The notes: a model not told the origin generated them from the sequence alone. A DNA stretch of 64,000 nucleotides from Pyrus communis (GCF_963583255.1 NC_084806.1:12922817-12986816), one strand, 5' to 3'. Shown: positions 45,171-58,660, counted from the first letter of the stretch. Numbers and translations are program-made.

Positions 45171-45286
45171 GTATATATATACACACACACAGTTATTGCG
45201 CAATTGTCTGCACTCATGAATATGCTGTGTAGTACTTAATAAGCAGTCTAGTATGTATTGTGGCCTGCACTTCTAACATTACATAT

Positions 45287-45331
45287 CAGATAGTGGACGT
45301 GAGAAATACTTGCTATCCCAACGATGTATTG

Positions 45332-45409
<78 letters not shown>

Positions 45410-45504
45410 ATAATTTTGCGATATATCCTCGTTACATGAGAGTTTTTGCAATGCCAGATATGAAGATAGTGCACATGAGAAATACTTGCTATCCAGACGA
45501 TGTA

Positions 45505-45558
<54 letters not shown>

Positions 45559-47175
45559 TAACTTTGCTATATATTTGATGAGTTAATTTCATATTATATA
45601 TTTTACCCTATTCTTAGGATGTTTTGGTAATCGTTTTGGTAGAATTTTGATACTTTGATTTGTATTTTCAATATAGGACATCCAACTTCCTTTGAATCAA
45701 AACATGATCAAACGGACGAATTTTGGAGTGATTTAAATTGGAGGATGTTCGTGTCAAAATTTGGGATTTTTCCACCCAGCAGTTATTTTTTGGTGATGGA
45801 TTAAAGGAGCAGTGCGCAATGCTGGAAAATGGTGTTTTTGGGCTTAAATTGCGTTTTTGGAGCTCAAGATGATATCTGATGGGTTGGTGGTCTTCTAAAG
45901 AAGTGTTCAGAATATTCCAACCTTAAATACAACGACCTTGGGCCGGTTTTGAAGCAGTTTAGGGTTATATTTCCTATTTTATTTTACTTGTTTAGTTTCC
46001 TAGTTGGATTGAAAGACCTTTTATTAGGAGGATTTAATTTCTACTATGTTAAATAAGCTTGGCCGATCTATTTCTTGCTTCTACTTCTTCTCCGTACATT
46101 CTTGAAGATAGGGAATTGGCCAAGCATAGAGATTTTCAGACTTTTTCCATTCTAGGTGTTTTCGATCTTTTATTATTTCAATAAAGAACTTTGTGATGTC
46201 TATTATGAATATGCCTAACTAATTCTCTTTTTGCTAGGGTGAGGTCACGAGTCTTAGCAAGAATATGTAGTTTCTCTTCAATTTGCTTATGATTATATGC
46301 ATACAGGTTTTCGAATTATTAATCACTAGTTTAAACTATCTAATTATCTTGATGCTTGATCACCAATAGGATGTTTAGAAAAGTAATTTGATGCAATTTT
46401 GGTCAAAGGTCGATCCCTGAAATTGACGAAGGCTTCTAGTGATTAATATGTGCAAGTTCACTTAGGATGATTACCACATCTCAAGGGTTTCATGGTTTTT
46501 CAAAATGTTTCACAAAACTTAATAAGTCATGCATTTTTAGATTTGATCTGAACACCACAGATGGATTGCATGTTTGATATACGCTCTATGTTGGGGGTCC
46601 AAATAAGCATATATTAGGAAAACCTAACCTTCGAAATGTGCATGTATAAGTTATAAGTAATTAGGAGAACTATATAGAATTGTTAAGGTGACGGCGGATC
46701 CCTAATGCTTTCTTAATTTGATTTCTTCAAAACTGTTTCCTTTTTCTTCATCTTTAATACTGCAGATTAATTTACTTTTATTAATCAGTTTCATTTTAAT
46801 TTAAGTAGGTCATAAAATCAATCATCTCAATTTCTACTTTACAATAATTAATTGGAATTCGGTTTGCTTCAAATTATTTAATAATCCATGTGGAGAACGA
46901 CCTTACAAGATCCATTTATACTACAATAACCTTGTCATTCTTGCAAGTTTTATAGTAGTTTTCAAACCTTTCGCGGTGTGGTAAAATTCCTATCAATATC
47001 CTCATTACATGAGAGTTTTCACAATGCCAGATGTGAAGAGACATTATATACCAGATAGTGCACGTGAGAAATACTTGCTATCTCGACGATGTATCACCTC
47101 TCTCTCTCTCTTTTTCACATAACTTTGCGATATATCCTCGTTACATGACAGTTTTCGCAATGCCAGATGTGAAGA
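45287..47175. repeat. tandem array of about 170-bp units with CT/CA microsatellites
   Basis: The unit runs from GTGCACATGAGAAATACTTG through GATGTATCGCCTCTCTC, a (CA)n, TTTTGCGATATATCCTCG and TTGCAATGCCAGATATGAAG. Copies start near 45292, 45470 and 47060. The second copy is split by the solo-LTR-like insertion at 45576-46995. Confidence 0.8.
45576..46995 (+). mobile_element. probable solo LTR inserted in the tandem array
   Basis: A 1420-bp block starting TGATGAGTTAATTTC and ending TTCCTATCA interrupts a repeat unit whose uninterrupted form (GCGATATATCCTCG) is seen nearby. ATAT is shared at both edges, consistent with a short target duplication. There is no coding frame. The sequence character, including a CTACAATAACCTTG-type end region, resembles Athila/Tat-type LTRs from memory. 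No internal retrotransposon sequence is attached. Confidence 0.65.
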
Positions 47176-47509
47176 GTGTTGAATTAATTAATTCAGGGTT
47201 TGTTTAGTGTTGAATTTGAAATGAATTTATGTAGTTTTCAAAATCTTTTATTTTTAAATATTTCCAAAGAAACCTCTGTAAATTTTCTCTCTAGTATGAA
47301 AGATATTTGTCACAAATTACTGCGTATATATAATGTATGCATGCAGTTTCTTGATGTCAAATATATATGATCAGAAGAAGAAGAGATAATTACAATACTA
47401 ATTATATCGACCTCCCCAACATAACCTTGCTAATTAACTATCTTCTTCAACACCCAATTGAGCTAATTCTAATTGTTGCCTGTATCTATACAGGTAACTG
47501 GGTGTGCTG

Positions 47510-47632
47510 CTCTGTGTGTGTGTGTGTGTGTGTGTGTTGGTCTCTTGCACAAGCTGCCCTATTTTTGGTTTTTGCTGCAGTGTGTGTATATCGTGCGCGC
47601 GCGCACACACACACACACATATATATATATGG
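47510..47632. repeat. (TG)n and (GC)n(AC)n(AT)n microsatellites
   Basis: (TG)n at 47515-47536 and a compound GCGCGC-ACACAC-ATATAT tract at 47595-47630. Confidence 0.9.
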
Positions 47633-47760
47633 TAGCTTAGATTTAATGTGTTGCTTTGGTTTTGCTATAGATGTTTGTCCTCAAGGAATATTAGATTCAA
47701 GAAATTAATTAAGTGGTCTTGAAAAATTGAAAAATTGACCCTCTGGAGTTGCATAAATAT

Positions 47761-48804
47761 TGACACACCCCGACCCGGGATGTCCACTAGGACTCCAAAT
47801 CAAGCTGTGTTGACCGATACTTGGAAGGTGACGAAGTCATAAAGTGTATTGATGTGGAAGATGTAAACAAATTTAAACCTAAAAGTGCATGAGTATAAGA
47901 GTGCGCGGTGAGCGGGTGTAAACCCATTTCACATATGATAACAGAGCATAAGTACAGTACAATAAAATAGGGTGAGAATTATACCATCGATGGTAATCGT
48001 CTACTTCAAGATTTGCCAATAATCATTGTCGATACGAAAACTCTGCTACTAGAACCTGGAGGGGCAAAAAACAAAGGTGAGTGGGCCTGAAAATAAAGTT
48101 TTAATAAAAACCTTTTGAAAATGTTATAACCCCTCGCCGTAAAACCTGTATAGTTTCCAGAAAATAATAGTATTACGTAGGTATTAAAACCAATGCACAA
48201 GACCAGTGAAAACTGAGATATGCCATGTCATAATATTTCAGCACTAAAAGATATAAACCAGATGTGCAACTAATATAAAATTGTATGCCAATCGAAGTCA
48301 CCTTGCATGGCCTGTACGACTGGATCTATAGCTCATCAATCTAGGCTAGCACACAAGTCGAAGTCACCTAGTGTGACCTGTACGACAGGCTGTGTATAAA
48401 TATGTACGTTCAAGTGCTACGATCACATGAAAGCTATGCGATAAATCGCGGGTCACCTACGAGTCAGAACCACTTATTGTGATCAGTACAACAGGCTGGC
48501 ACCAGACTTGGATCCAAGGTGAGCGTGCGGTGCTAGAGGTGAACAATCACGTGAAGGCTGGCTTTAACCTCAGGCGGGAGCACTAATACTGGGGTGTAGC
48601 CTGATGAGCTCTAATGAATATATGCATGCTCATATAATTCAACAATTTCAATCACATAATAACTCACCTGAACTTACCTGCGCCCCTGTAGGATCATTTG
48701 GCATAATCACAAATGTCATCATAATGCAATATTTAAATATAACAGCTTTAAATCATGGCATGCTATGCATAACTCAGTTCAAAGCATTCATGGAAACTAT
48801 GAAG

Positions 48805-48857
<53 letters not shown>

Positions 48858-50366
48858 TAAAAAGGAAGAAGAGCCATTCACATGGAGTTTGCGCTACAAG
48901 TCCCTATCACAATATCGAAGCGTATGGAACGAATGTCGTCTAGAACAAATATCAAATCACAACTCAGGATTCTTATCGATAGAACACATAACTTACATAA
49001 AACACATCCCCAAAGATGTTCTAGAATGATTTGAAATCCATTGACTAAAAGTCAACCGTCGGTCAAAGGTCGACGGTAGGGTCCACAACTCTACTTAACT
49101 CGATTATGAAGATATGCTCCTCAGATTTCCGATTCGTAACTTCCAAAGATCCACATTATGCTTCTAGAACAACATCCTAAAGTTTCAGAACGATTCAATA
49201 GTCGGATCTCCACTAATTGATAAAATTAAGTGGCGGCCGACGTTTTATTTTACGAACTTACAAATCCAATTCGGTAATATCTGTATATCGGATTCCCAAT
49301 CTGTTAGTTCTTATAATCTTCAAATATTACATACTATATGGTATTAAGGTTTGGTGATGATCCAACGGTCAGATCGTCAATTCATATAAGGACCCTGTGG
49401 TGGCCAACTAGGTGATCAACTACGAAACTATATTAAAACATTGTAATTCACTAAACGAAATGTCAATTATGGAATCAGGGCTTCAAAATTAGCCTAAGAT
49501 GGTCAGGTGGGGTTTGTCCCCACGCACCGCTGCACACGGCGGTCGGCCACCCTAACTCGCTGGAAAATTTATCTATTTCTAAAAACTCTCAAATTTTACA
49601 GGAATGAAGATCTCAATGAGAGGAGAAACTTTCATACCTACGACTAAGACCAATTTGACTAGGAAAAAGCCCCAATTTCACTAAAACCTGTTGGAACCCT
49701 AGATTTGGGTGTGCTTTGATTCATCCTCCATACTTGCTCTGACGCCTCAACCAATGATTGAGAATTATTCCTGAACTCAAGGGGAGTTTTTTTATGGTGG
49801 GGATCGATGAGATTGCCTTCAGAAATGGCGGATCGCCGCCTAGAGACTCACAGGTTGCTGTCGGAGCCGACGGCTTCGAACTTCATAATTTAGAGCCCAA
49901 TTCCTTTGATTTTTGGGTGGAATGTGAAGAAGGAAGGTCGTGGAGTTGGTTCTAGGTGATCAGGTGATGTAATTCGCTGGAAAACCGACAAAAAATCGCT
50001 GGATTCCATGGCTACGGTCTGGGTTGGGTCGAAAAAAGGGAAACGGGTCGTGGATCTTATGTTTCTCCTCTCCCTCATTTCCCTTCCTTTCCTGCTCTCC
50101 CTATTGGTCACTCTTTCTCCTCCCTTCACTGATTGGTCCGCACCTGTCCTTATTCCTCATTTCATTTCCATCACAGCCACACACGTGGCATGACCATTCT
50201 TTGCTCCAGAAATCTGGAGCCTTCCAGAAAATGGTCAAATGACAATTTTATCCCTATTTTTACTTGCCCACAACTTCTTTGTTATAACTCCGAATTACGT
50301 TCCGTTTGCGCCCACGCATTCGTACCACCGAATACTACACAAATACGCTAAAAGAATAAGTCATAC
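47761..50366 (-). mobile_element. truncated LTR of the same Gypsy-type family
   Basis: Starts TGACACACCCCGACCCGGG and follows the LTRs at 29051 and 35778 base for base, with divergence, through the (CA)n at 48808-48855. It is broken off about 130 bases before the terminal GGTCGTTACA by a (CT)n(TA)n tract at 50367-50412. No internal sequence is attached, so it is a solo LTR that was later truncated. Confidence 0.85.
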
Positions 50367-50367
50367 G

Positions 50368-50412
<45 letters not shown>
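50367..50412. repeat. (CT)n(TA)n microsatellite
   Basis: A compound repeat that replaces the end of the truncated LTR. Confidence 0.95.
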
Positions 50413-50415
<3 letters not shown>

Positions 50416-52053
50416 CAATTGGCTCCCTCACCAAAAGTTAACAAATCTTAGTAAGAATCCTAGGACTCAACTAGTTAGGATAAACGTGAAATAATATGTT
50501 GAAAATACAAATCAATTAGAGTTTTGTACTATGTGTAAAACCACATCCTGTAATTGAGGAAATACATCAATTGTGCTTTTGAAATTCAAGCACTAATCAG
50601 AACTGCTCCACCACGATTGGAATTGGATGCAACGGCTGAATAACCAACTTTCACGATAGATGGAAGTTGGGTAACCTTGCTTCTATTTAAGAGAATTCCC
50701 TGCTCACAGATAAAATAATTCTACGTTTTAGGTCTATCACCATTAGAATATAAAGGACTCTAAGTGATCAGTAGATGCGTTCTCCTGAAACTACCAATAT
50801 GGTACTGCTATGGCTGCTTCGACAAGTTTGTCTTCAACCCTTATGCATGCTTGTGATCTAGGGTTAATGTTAAATTAGAATTTGTTCCAATATTCCTTAC
50901 CCACTAAACGTGTTTCAGGAAATGGTTTCACAACTTTGCTAACATTTTTCTTAACCTAGCTTAAGATGTATGGAACACAGGATAAAGTTAGTTTATTTGA
51001 ATCACAAGGTAACTTCCGTTACTTTTAAGTTGTAATTTGTATTCACTGTATTGTAAACGAACTGTGGCTTAAAAAGCTATATATATACAATTACTTTGCA
51101 GCAATTTTAAATTCCTTAAACGTTTGATGTTGGAGTAGCTTTTAGCTGTTTATACACTTTTCCAAGGTTTATTTATTACATTATTCCATTGTTGAGTTAC
51201 ACTCCACATTTTCACACACTTTGCTCGTGTGTGGCGATACTACTTAAGCTAAACATATGGATAATAAATATTAGGTGACGTGGATCACGCATGACTATCA
51301 GACTTTTAGACATGAGTTAACTTGCTCTACTCTAATAAAAACAATTTAAGTTCGACCTTAAAATCAATTTACAATAAGAGAAAGTGGTCTAACTCTTTAT
51401 AAACCCTTGTAAAATTTATTAACTTTTCAATACGAGACAACACTTCACACATCATTGCACATCAATTGATATGAGATCTTTGGCTGCGGTGTTTTGAATA
51501 TACTTGAATATAGTGACCTCTTCTTTTCTAATCCAATCCTAAAGATGTAATTGTGCATTATATATTGCATGTGTCCATGGCATAAAAGTCACCCTTTGTC
51601 TTCTATTTGCCTACAAGTCCTTACTAAAACTAGTTATTGATAAACCACACCCTAGAAGGCTAGGCCTAGTACCTACACTTTCCACCGTCCCTCCCTCCCC
51701 TATATGTTCCCTTCATCCCTTCCACTGTAGCATTAACCCCCTAAACCACCAATTAATCATTAACTTTTTAATAATAATTACATAAAAATCAAAGGGTTTA
51801 GTCCAGAATCATTCGGACATAGAATTACGTGGCAGTCTAGGGTGAAACGCAGCTTCCGAAAAGCCCCTTCCCCACAAAAGCACTTAACTCGTCACCACAC
51901 GACTCATGACTCCTCACTCCCCACTCTCGCACTTTGCCCTTTGCCCTTTTCCCCCCAATTCGCCCTCCCAACTCCCGCTAAATTACCCACCCGCCCAGAT
52001 CGCCCTCCTACTCGTAGGGCTACTCCGCCTCCTCCGGCGGCCAAATTCCCGCC
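50413..52053 (+). promoter_or_regulatory. upstream region of the PEAPOD gene
   Basis: No transposon or gene recognised in the first 1.2 kb. From about 51840 the sequence becomes C-rich (CCACCCGCCCAGATCGCCCT and similar), as in many plant 5' UTRs, and this is probably transcribed leader. I cannot place a TATA box or start site. Confidence 0.45.
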
Positions 52054-55000
52054 ATGAACGCCGCCACCACGACGTTTCCCTCCATTCTCGAGAAGCCCCT
52101 CAACCAGCTCACCGAGGATGACATTTCCCAGCTCACCCGCGAAGACTGCCGCAAGTACCTCAAAGAAAAAGGTCCTCCCTTTCTCCTCTCTTTTCGCTAA
52201 TTTCCACTTTTGCCCCTCCGCCCCCCATCGCCATATTTTCCGGCGCGCCTAAAATCACGGACAGCGCACTCCCCGGAGTCTATATTTAATTGTCGAAATT
52301 AATTAATTAAACGACGAGGATTTCCCCTTTTTGTTCGGTAATTTTTAAAAATGTGGTGGCCACGTGTCCGTACAGGAATGCGGCGGCCCTCTTGGAACAA
52401 ATCGCAGGCGATCCAGCAGGTTATTTCCCTCAAGGCGCTGCTGGAGCCCAACGAAGATTCCGGCGCCGGAGCTCTCAGAAAGATTGTCGTTTCGGCTCAG
52501 ACGACCACCGCCACCACCCAGCGTGTCAGTACTTTTTTATGTGTTTGTTTCCCGAGAAAATTACAGTACTTTTTGCCTTTATGCTTAGCACTTGTTTGAT
52601 TGCAAGATTTCTGTGTACAGGCCGCTTCGAATTCCGCTGATTCAGCTAAGGAAGCGAGCGCCGATGTCCAGGCTTCGGTGTCCGCAGACGAACCAGCGAC
52701 GCATCCGAGAAATGAACCGCCCAAATCGGTTCCCGAGGATCCGCTGGTCGATGCGGATACCGCGGCCGTCAGTCCCAGGTTCATCTTCTTTAGAACTCTT
52801 TATTGACTTGCTATAATGCATGGACACTAGCTGAGTTTTACTGCTCGGTGTAGTTTGAGTATGTTAAGCACAATGTAGTAGTGAAGTATGCTACTTTATC
52901 TAGTTGAAGCAATTTTTTGGGATAAAATTCTTGAAATTAGTAGACTTTGGAGTCATAATGTTGGCTTTGTCCTTCGAGAATCCGTATCGAGTCTTGTATG
53001 ATTATTTGAGCTTAGTAGATTGAGGGGGAAATGGGTTTGTGAAGGAGATTCTGAAGTGGATTCGCGTTTTCATACCTTGCTTAAATAGGTGTTAAAGAAG
53101 CCCCACATGAGAAGGGTGGCACCATGTTTACCAATTTGTGGCAGGCTTATCTTTCCTCCATGGGTCGTGGCTTATGCTTGAGTTGATTACATACATTTTA
53201 AAGATTGAATTGAAGTGAGATTACGATTAGGGTGCATATTCTCCGTGTTCCTTAAGACGGTTATGAAGCCAAAGTAGGTTACTTTGTTTGTAGAGCATTA
53301 TATGGCATTTTCTTGATTACAAAACATCACCATTTACTATTTCAAACGATGCAAATAATTTGCTGTTTTCTGCTGAAAGATTGGAACAGTATGTTTATAA
53401 TTAAGATATATCTAGGGGGTGGTGAGAACATTTCATGCAATCAATCTTGTGATATATTTATGTTAGGTTCTAAAGGAAAGTATTTGAAATTGTGGTTGCA
53501 GAAATCAGTGTACAACTGATGCATTAGTTGGGCAAATGACAATTTTCTACAGTGGCAAGGTGAATGTGTATGATGGAGTGCCACCTGATAAGGTAAATGA
53601 AGCTTTCTATTTGAATGGAGACCTTGAGATAAGCCTTCCAATGCAACGATATATGGATTTGCAGGCACGGGCAATCCTGCACTTTGCAGCTGGGCCCAAC
53701 CATCTGCTTCTGGACAATCAATTTGGTGGTGCTGCAGCAGAAAGGTCCTTACGGTTCCAATATCAGACTGCGGGCGATAAAGATGGCCCTTTCCCTCCTA
53801 GTGCAACAATTTCTCAATCAATGCAAACAGGTATTTGTGCAGAAGGATTTCTTAGCTTACATTCAAACTACTTTAGGTGGAATGTAGTTAGCTGTGTACT
53901 TGACTTTTAGTTAAAACTGCACATACTGAAGGGAAAATGAGATCCAAGATATGGTTCTATGCATTGCCTTCTTTCATTGATGGGACAATGTGATTTCAGT
54001 AAATTTAATTTTAAATATTGCTCAAAGTTTGAGCTTGCTGAAGCAAGAATTTTCTATTCAACTTCCTTAATCTTCCTACGGGTGCTGTACTAAACATAGC
54101 TTAGATCTTTGTTCAGTCTTGTGTCTTGATTAATTATGAGTCAATTTGGCTGGAGTCACAAAGAAAGGATGTTTGCTGTTGTAGTTTCTGATAGATAGAG
54201 ACCTTGACAGTCAACAATGTCCTAAACCCTATGCTAGAGGACTATAGCTTTTGAGTTTCTGGTGGTTACTTAATTGATTTCAATGGATCAATGGCTAATT
54301 AATTGATAGTTTCAGTTAACTTTACAGGGAAGATCGGCGAATATACACAGCAGTACTGGGAGAAAGGGAACAGCACTCGTGATCCTGGTAAATTCAGTAT
54401 TTGTGTACCACTGTAGAAGTTGCTTGTGTGATTTGCAAAATTTTCTCTCCTATCATGTATCTGAGTGAAAAGTATACAGTTCTTAAACAGAAAGATGCTT
54501 ATTGTTGCAAGTCATATGGTCTCCAAGGATATGCATTCCAATATCCTAGATTAAAAGAAAAAAAAGATATAAATCTTTACAGATGCTAGACACACATTAG
54601 TTTCAGAGAGTATGTAGAAGGTATGGGTCATATTTTCTTATGTGTAAAACTGCTCATTAGATTTTTTTCCCCTCTCGTCGCTGTGTATGTTTCCCTTAGG
54701 AGTATTTGGGAGAAATTTTAATTATTTAAGAAAGCTGTAAAGCAAGATGTGCCACTATGAAATTATAGTTGGTGATGCTAATTTGCAGAAGCGTGGTAAC
54801 TTTATGATGTATTATTTTTGTAGAAGTATTTTGGTGGAGGGTTAAAGCCTTTACACTAGTACCACAAGATTCAAATCACAACCAATTTTGCTGTCACCTC
54901 AGGCCAAAGAAAAGAAACCGCGACTGCCAACTATTTTGTTGTAACATCTCTAACTCCATCTGTCACTTGCTCCTTTGAAAGACTCGTCTCTCAGCAAATT

Positions 55001-56172
55001 TAGAATGAGGAACTTTAATTTACGAAGGAGCTTTAAACTAAAAAAATTGCAATAAAAGAATACTACCAATGAACTACTCAATCACACAAAGCTACAACTA
55101 AAACATTACAAATGCACTGCAAAGATGCTAAACAAAGGACTTTCAAATGATACCTGAAAGTTCTCCCAAATGTATTGCATCTAGTCATTTTCAACTCCAT
55201 CTATCTAATTTTTGTAGTGATATCCTAACAAATTTAGCCTAGGTTATAAAACTTTAAAGTTCGTCATCCAAACACACCATAAATCTACCTTCACTACTGA
55301 TACTGCTCTTAGCACTAGTTTCACTGTCAGTCTGTCACTTTCATTTCCCTTTGCTTATGCCGCAGTCACTACCTTAGCATGACTCCTTTGCATGCCATGG
55401 GATTCTGATGAAAAAGTCTTATAGGCTTAACCAGTTAAAGAAGTTTTACTCTTTGCTGTATTAAATTTACTAGTTTCTTTTCATTGAAACATTTGGTGGT
55501 AATCCTTAAGATGCAGAGGGTCAGGTGAGCAGAAAAGTCTCGTTGCAGAGATACCGTGAAAAGCGAAAAGACAGGTACCTATGGGTAGAAACTATTGTTT
55601 ACTACCACTAAAATCATTTGTTGCATATTAAAACTCCTTCTAAGTGTTGGATCGCTTCCCATTCATTTCCTCCTTTTTTTGGCTCATGCTTTTACTAGAG
55701 AAAGATTAAAGATAAAGAAAAATAGTGGAGCGAATTCTAGCTTGGAGGTTTACTTGAATCATCAACTCAGGACACATACCTCAAATGGTAATTCAAGTCC
55801 GAGTGGCACAAGCTCTCCACCCCAACCTGGGCTGCTACAGACAGCTGAAAATCAGCCAAAGATCCGCTGTCTTCCTGTTGACCTAAACGAGAAGGGTAAG
55901 CTATAAAGTTCCTCCTCTGTATATTCCATGACATTTGATATTAATGATTATTTGCGAATTTAACCTTTATAGTTTTCCGACCAAACATAAATTGACTTAT
56001 CTGGTAGATTGGATGTCCGAATTCTATTACGTGATGGTATTTGAAGGATTGAAGTCAGAAACAGATGCTCTTATGTGACAATATTTAGGATTGTAAAATA
56101 TTTACAGGTTTGGTTTTGTTTTGTTTTTCCCGGTTTGGCTGTTATGCAGATATCCTGGAACGCCGAGCTTGA
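52054..56172 (+). CDS. TIFY4B: PEAPOD / TIFY4-type transcriptional regulator
   Basis: Nine exons fit in phase: 52054-52171, 52376-52524, 52621-52778, 53502-53592, 53665-53830, 54328-54387, 55517-55574, 55705-55895 (55699 is an equally good acceptor) and 56150-56172, giving 337 or 339 residues. Every intron has GT-AG ends. The N-terminal PPD domain (residues 10-60) contains LTEDDISQLTREDCRKYLKE and MRRPSWNKSQAIQQV. The TIFY motif is at residues 155-158 (QMTIFYSGKVNVYDG), followed by ARAILHFA. A partial Jas-like motif with VSLQRYREKRKDR is at 248-267, and the C-terminus has SSLEVYLNHQ and VDLNEK. In Arabidopsis PEAPOD proteins act in the nucleus with KIX adaptors and the NINJA-TOPLESS co-repressor to limit proliferation of leaf meristemoid cells. 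Length and domain order match the family (PPD2 is about 315 residues). No defect is seen. Confidence 0.94.
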
Positions 56173-57379
56173 CAATTTCTAGGTCATAAAGAGTTGGGAT
56201 ATGATTGAGGACCCCTCACCTTAAATTAGTGCCATGACAAAGCTGATGGGATGGGTAAGCAGAAACTAAATTAACCGGCTTCTAGTGACCTACGTTTTCG
56301 TATGATTGGGCTGCTCTGCGACCATGAAGTTTTTCCAGACTTGTGCTTATCAGGAGGAGGATTCTCAGTTTGGACTGGTACGACTTTGATCAGTTTTGTA
56401 ATTTGTAGGATCGTATTTTCATCCTCGGGAATTTGGTTCGTTGTCAATGTTTCTAAGGGTCGAGATGTAGAGCTGCAACCAGCAATGTCCTCTTTAACTC
56501 CTTATGTATGTAATTATTGTACAAGTTGGATAAGATTCTCTCCTTCAACGTTTTGTAGTTATGAAGAAGAGCTCTATCTAATTTACCGTCGCTTTTGTTT
56601 ATTAGCCTACTAAAGTTGGCCAAAAATGTGTTGCAATTTGCTGAAAAATCATGGCTCAGTTGGTGCTTTAAGTTGGCAAAAAATGTGTTGCAATTAGCAA
56701 ACTACAGTTTTTAGTTTTCCACTTTAGAGCATCCCCTTGATGGTGGGCAATAGCAGTTGGAGAGCAAGAGCAATGAAATTGCCCTCACTATTTACTCTAA
56801 AGAGTAATTGTTTTTGTGCAAGTCCTTTTGTTTGAAAGGAAAAAGGGTAAGGTCAATGATGATTACTATTTACAAACATATGTTTTTTATTTTTTATTTT
56901 GAATGTTTTCTTTTTATTTCCACATATCACTATCAACGTAGATTTTTGGACGATTTAAATGTTTAATTTGTAAGTGTGTTGAATTTTTTTTGGTAATTTT
57001 ATATAATTTTTTTAGAGTTAAATTAATCCTAGCCGTTGAATGGGGCAATTTATTTTAAATCAAAGGCTCACAAAGAGCCAAGTGGGTGGGGAAGTTGGAG
57101 AGATGGCCAATAGCTCGGGGGGGGGGGGGGGGGGGGGGGTTGGGGCAGATGGGCAACATCTTTGGGCTTCATGTGGGCCCCCTTGTCTACTGGACTTCAA
57201 CTAAGGCTCAAACCCTTGCAATTGTTGAAGAAGGCAGCTGCTTTCAACTCAATTGCCTATCATTTTGTGGATTAGTGGAGGAGTTTTTTTGGAGTGAAGG
57301 ACAACTGGACTCAATTTTTGGGGCAATTGGGTGATGGGTGGAGATGTTAAAAGCTTCTTTAGGCAGAGCCCTAATCTAT
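56173..57379. other. 3' region of PEAPOD gene and intergenic DNA
   Basis: 56173 to about 56630 is plausible 3' UTR or flanking sequence. A 103-codon frame at 56302-56613 has no recognisable domain and I do not call it. A poly(G) tract lies at 57117-57139. Confidence 0.45.
57117..57139. repeat. poly(G) tract of 23
   Basis: An uninterrupted run of 23 G; its length is prone to sequencing error. Confidence 0.9.
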
Positions 57380-58658
57380 AATGTCTTTTGACCAAGTTGC
57401 TTATTTCTCAAGCAGTACATGTAATATGTATCAATACGTATTGAAATTATTAAAAGTTCCGGCTTCTTTTGCGTATATAACGTTTGGTTATTGGAGTTAT
57501 TTTGATTTACTAACTGTTTGGGCCCAAAATATTGTTTTGGGTCGAGCTCAGAGTTGTTCTCGGCCCAGTAACATTCATCTAGAATTGTCATAAGCCGTCC
57601 AGTCAAGGTCAGCCGAATCGTATTGCGAGGAGGATTGGTTTAGATAAGGGTAATGTAGTCGAACCCTAGTACAACAAGGAGTCTTAAAGCTGGATATGTT
57701 TAGAATTAAAGGATGAATCTGATTCGTTATAAAGCTTGGTTCAAAGTCCTATTGGAACTAGGATTGGTCGAAACCTGATCAGATTGGGTTGAGGAGTCCT
57801 AATTCGAGTACATTTCTAGTTCGGCCATGAAAGGTCGCTACTATAAATAGAGAAGGGAGTGCATCATTCAAGGTTCCTCCAATTCAACACACAAATTGTC
57901 CTGCGCAAAGCTTCTCAACAACCTTTGAGATTTTATCATCTCCCCATTTCTTCTCGCCAACACATCTTCAGTTTGGATAAATAGCATTGTGAAGACAACT
58001 GGCGACATCTTCAATTTGAATAAACAGCACTAGAGCCGTAGAATCAGCCGATCAAGGAACACCTTCAATTTGGATAAACAACACTGCTTTGAGACCGACT
58101 GGTTATTTATCCAAGTCTTAGTCGACAAGGATTTTTGAGTCCTTGGTGGTAGAGGTCATCTCATTAGCCTTCTCGGTGAAGTGAGGTGTTATAGGTTACT
58201 AGGCTCGACACATTTGAACGCCGAGTTGTTTTATGATTAGATATTCACAAGTACACTTTAGAGTTCGGCATTTCGATGGCCGAACCACATTTACCATCAA
58301 GACATACATCTCTTTCGAGTATTTGTGTCCATAGAGTCTACTGCCAGTTTGACATGCTTATGCTCTCACGAATATGATCACCGTGACCGAACTTGGGGCC
58401 AACGATTTGTGAACTTCGCATAACTAGCAGCCTTGTCTTCAGGCTCTAGAACCCGAGGGCTGAGACATGTTCCTTCCTCAGCCGCAGTCGTAAGATCAAG
58501 AAGTCAGCAGCGTGCTTAACACGACATTAGCATATTTTACTCCCTGGTCGAGCTCGGCCGTCGAGTTGGCACGCCCCGCACATAACCGAATGACGTAGTC
58601 AGCTCATTAGTTACTTGGCCTGCACGCCACGTAGGCTCGGTAGTTTTTAGGGTCAACA
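57380..58658 (+). repeat. 5' LTR of Tat-like element
   Basis: Ends GGTCAACA just before the primer site. TATAAATAG at 57842-57850 is a credible promoter. The left boundary is not certain; TGTCTTTTGACC at 57382 is a candidate because it is roughly the inverse of the right end. Confidence 0.6.
57842..57850 (+). promoter_or_regulatory. LTR TATA box
   Basis: TATAAATAG, about 800 bases before the LTR end. The following GAGAAGGGAGTGCATCATTC would contain the transcription start. Confidence 0.65.
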
Positions 58659-58660
58659 TT

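Noticed and set aside
45248..45561. Frames of alternating S-L, H-T or R-E repeats
   Set aside because: Pure translation of (CT)n and (CA)n microsatellites.
29051..50366. A CRISPR-like or satellite array from the repeated CCGGGATGTCCACTAGGACT blocks
   Set aside because: The blocks are the ends of three LTRs thousands of bases apart; this is a plant genome and there is no array structure.
52351..52640. Three overlapping plus-strand frames and one minus-strand frame
   Set aside because: Only the frame beginning GMRRPSWNKSQ is real (PEAPOD exon 2); the others are shadows caused by high GC.
56302..56613. 103-codon frame downstream of PEAPOD
   Set aside because: No domain and no supporting splice or codon signal; more likely 3' flanking sequence.
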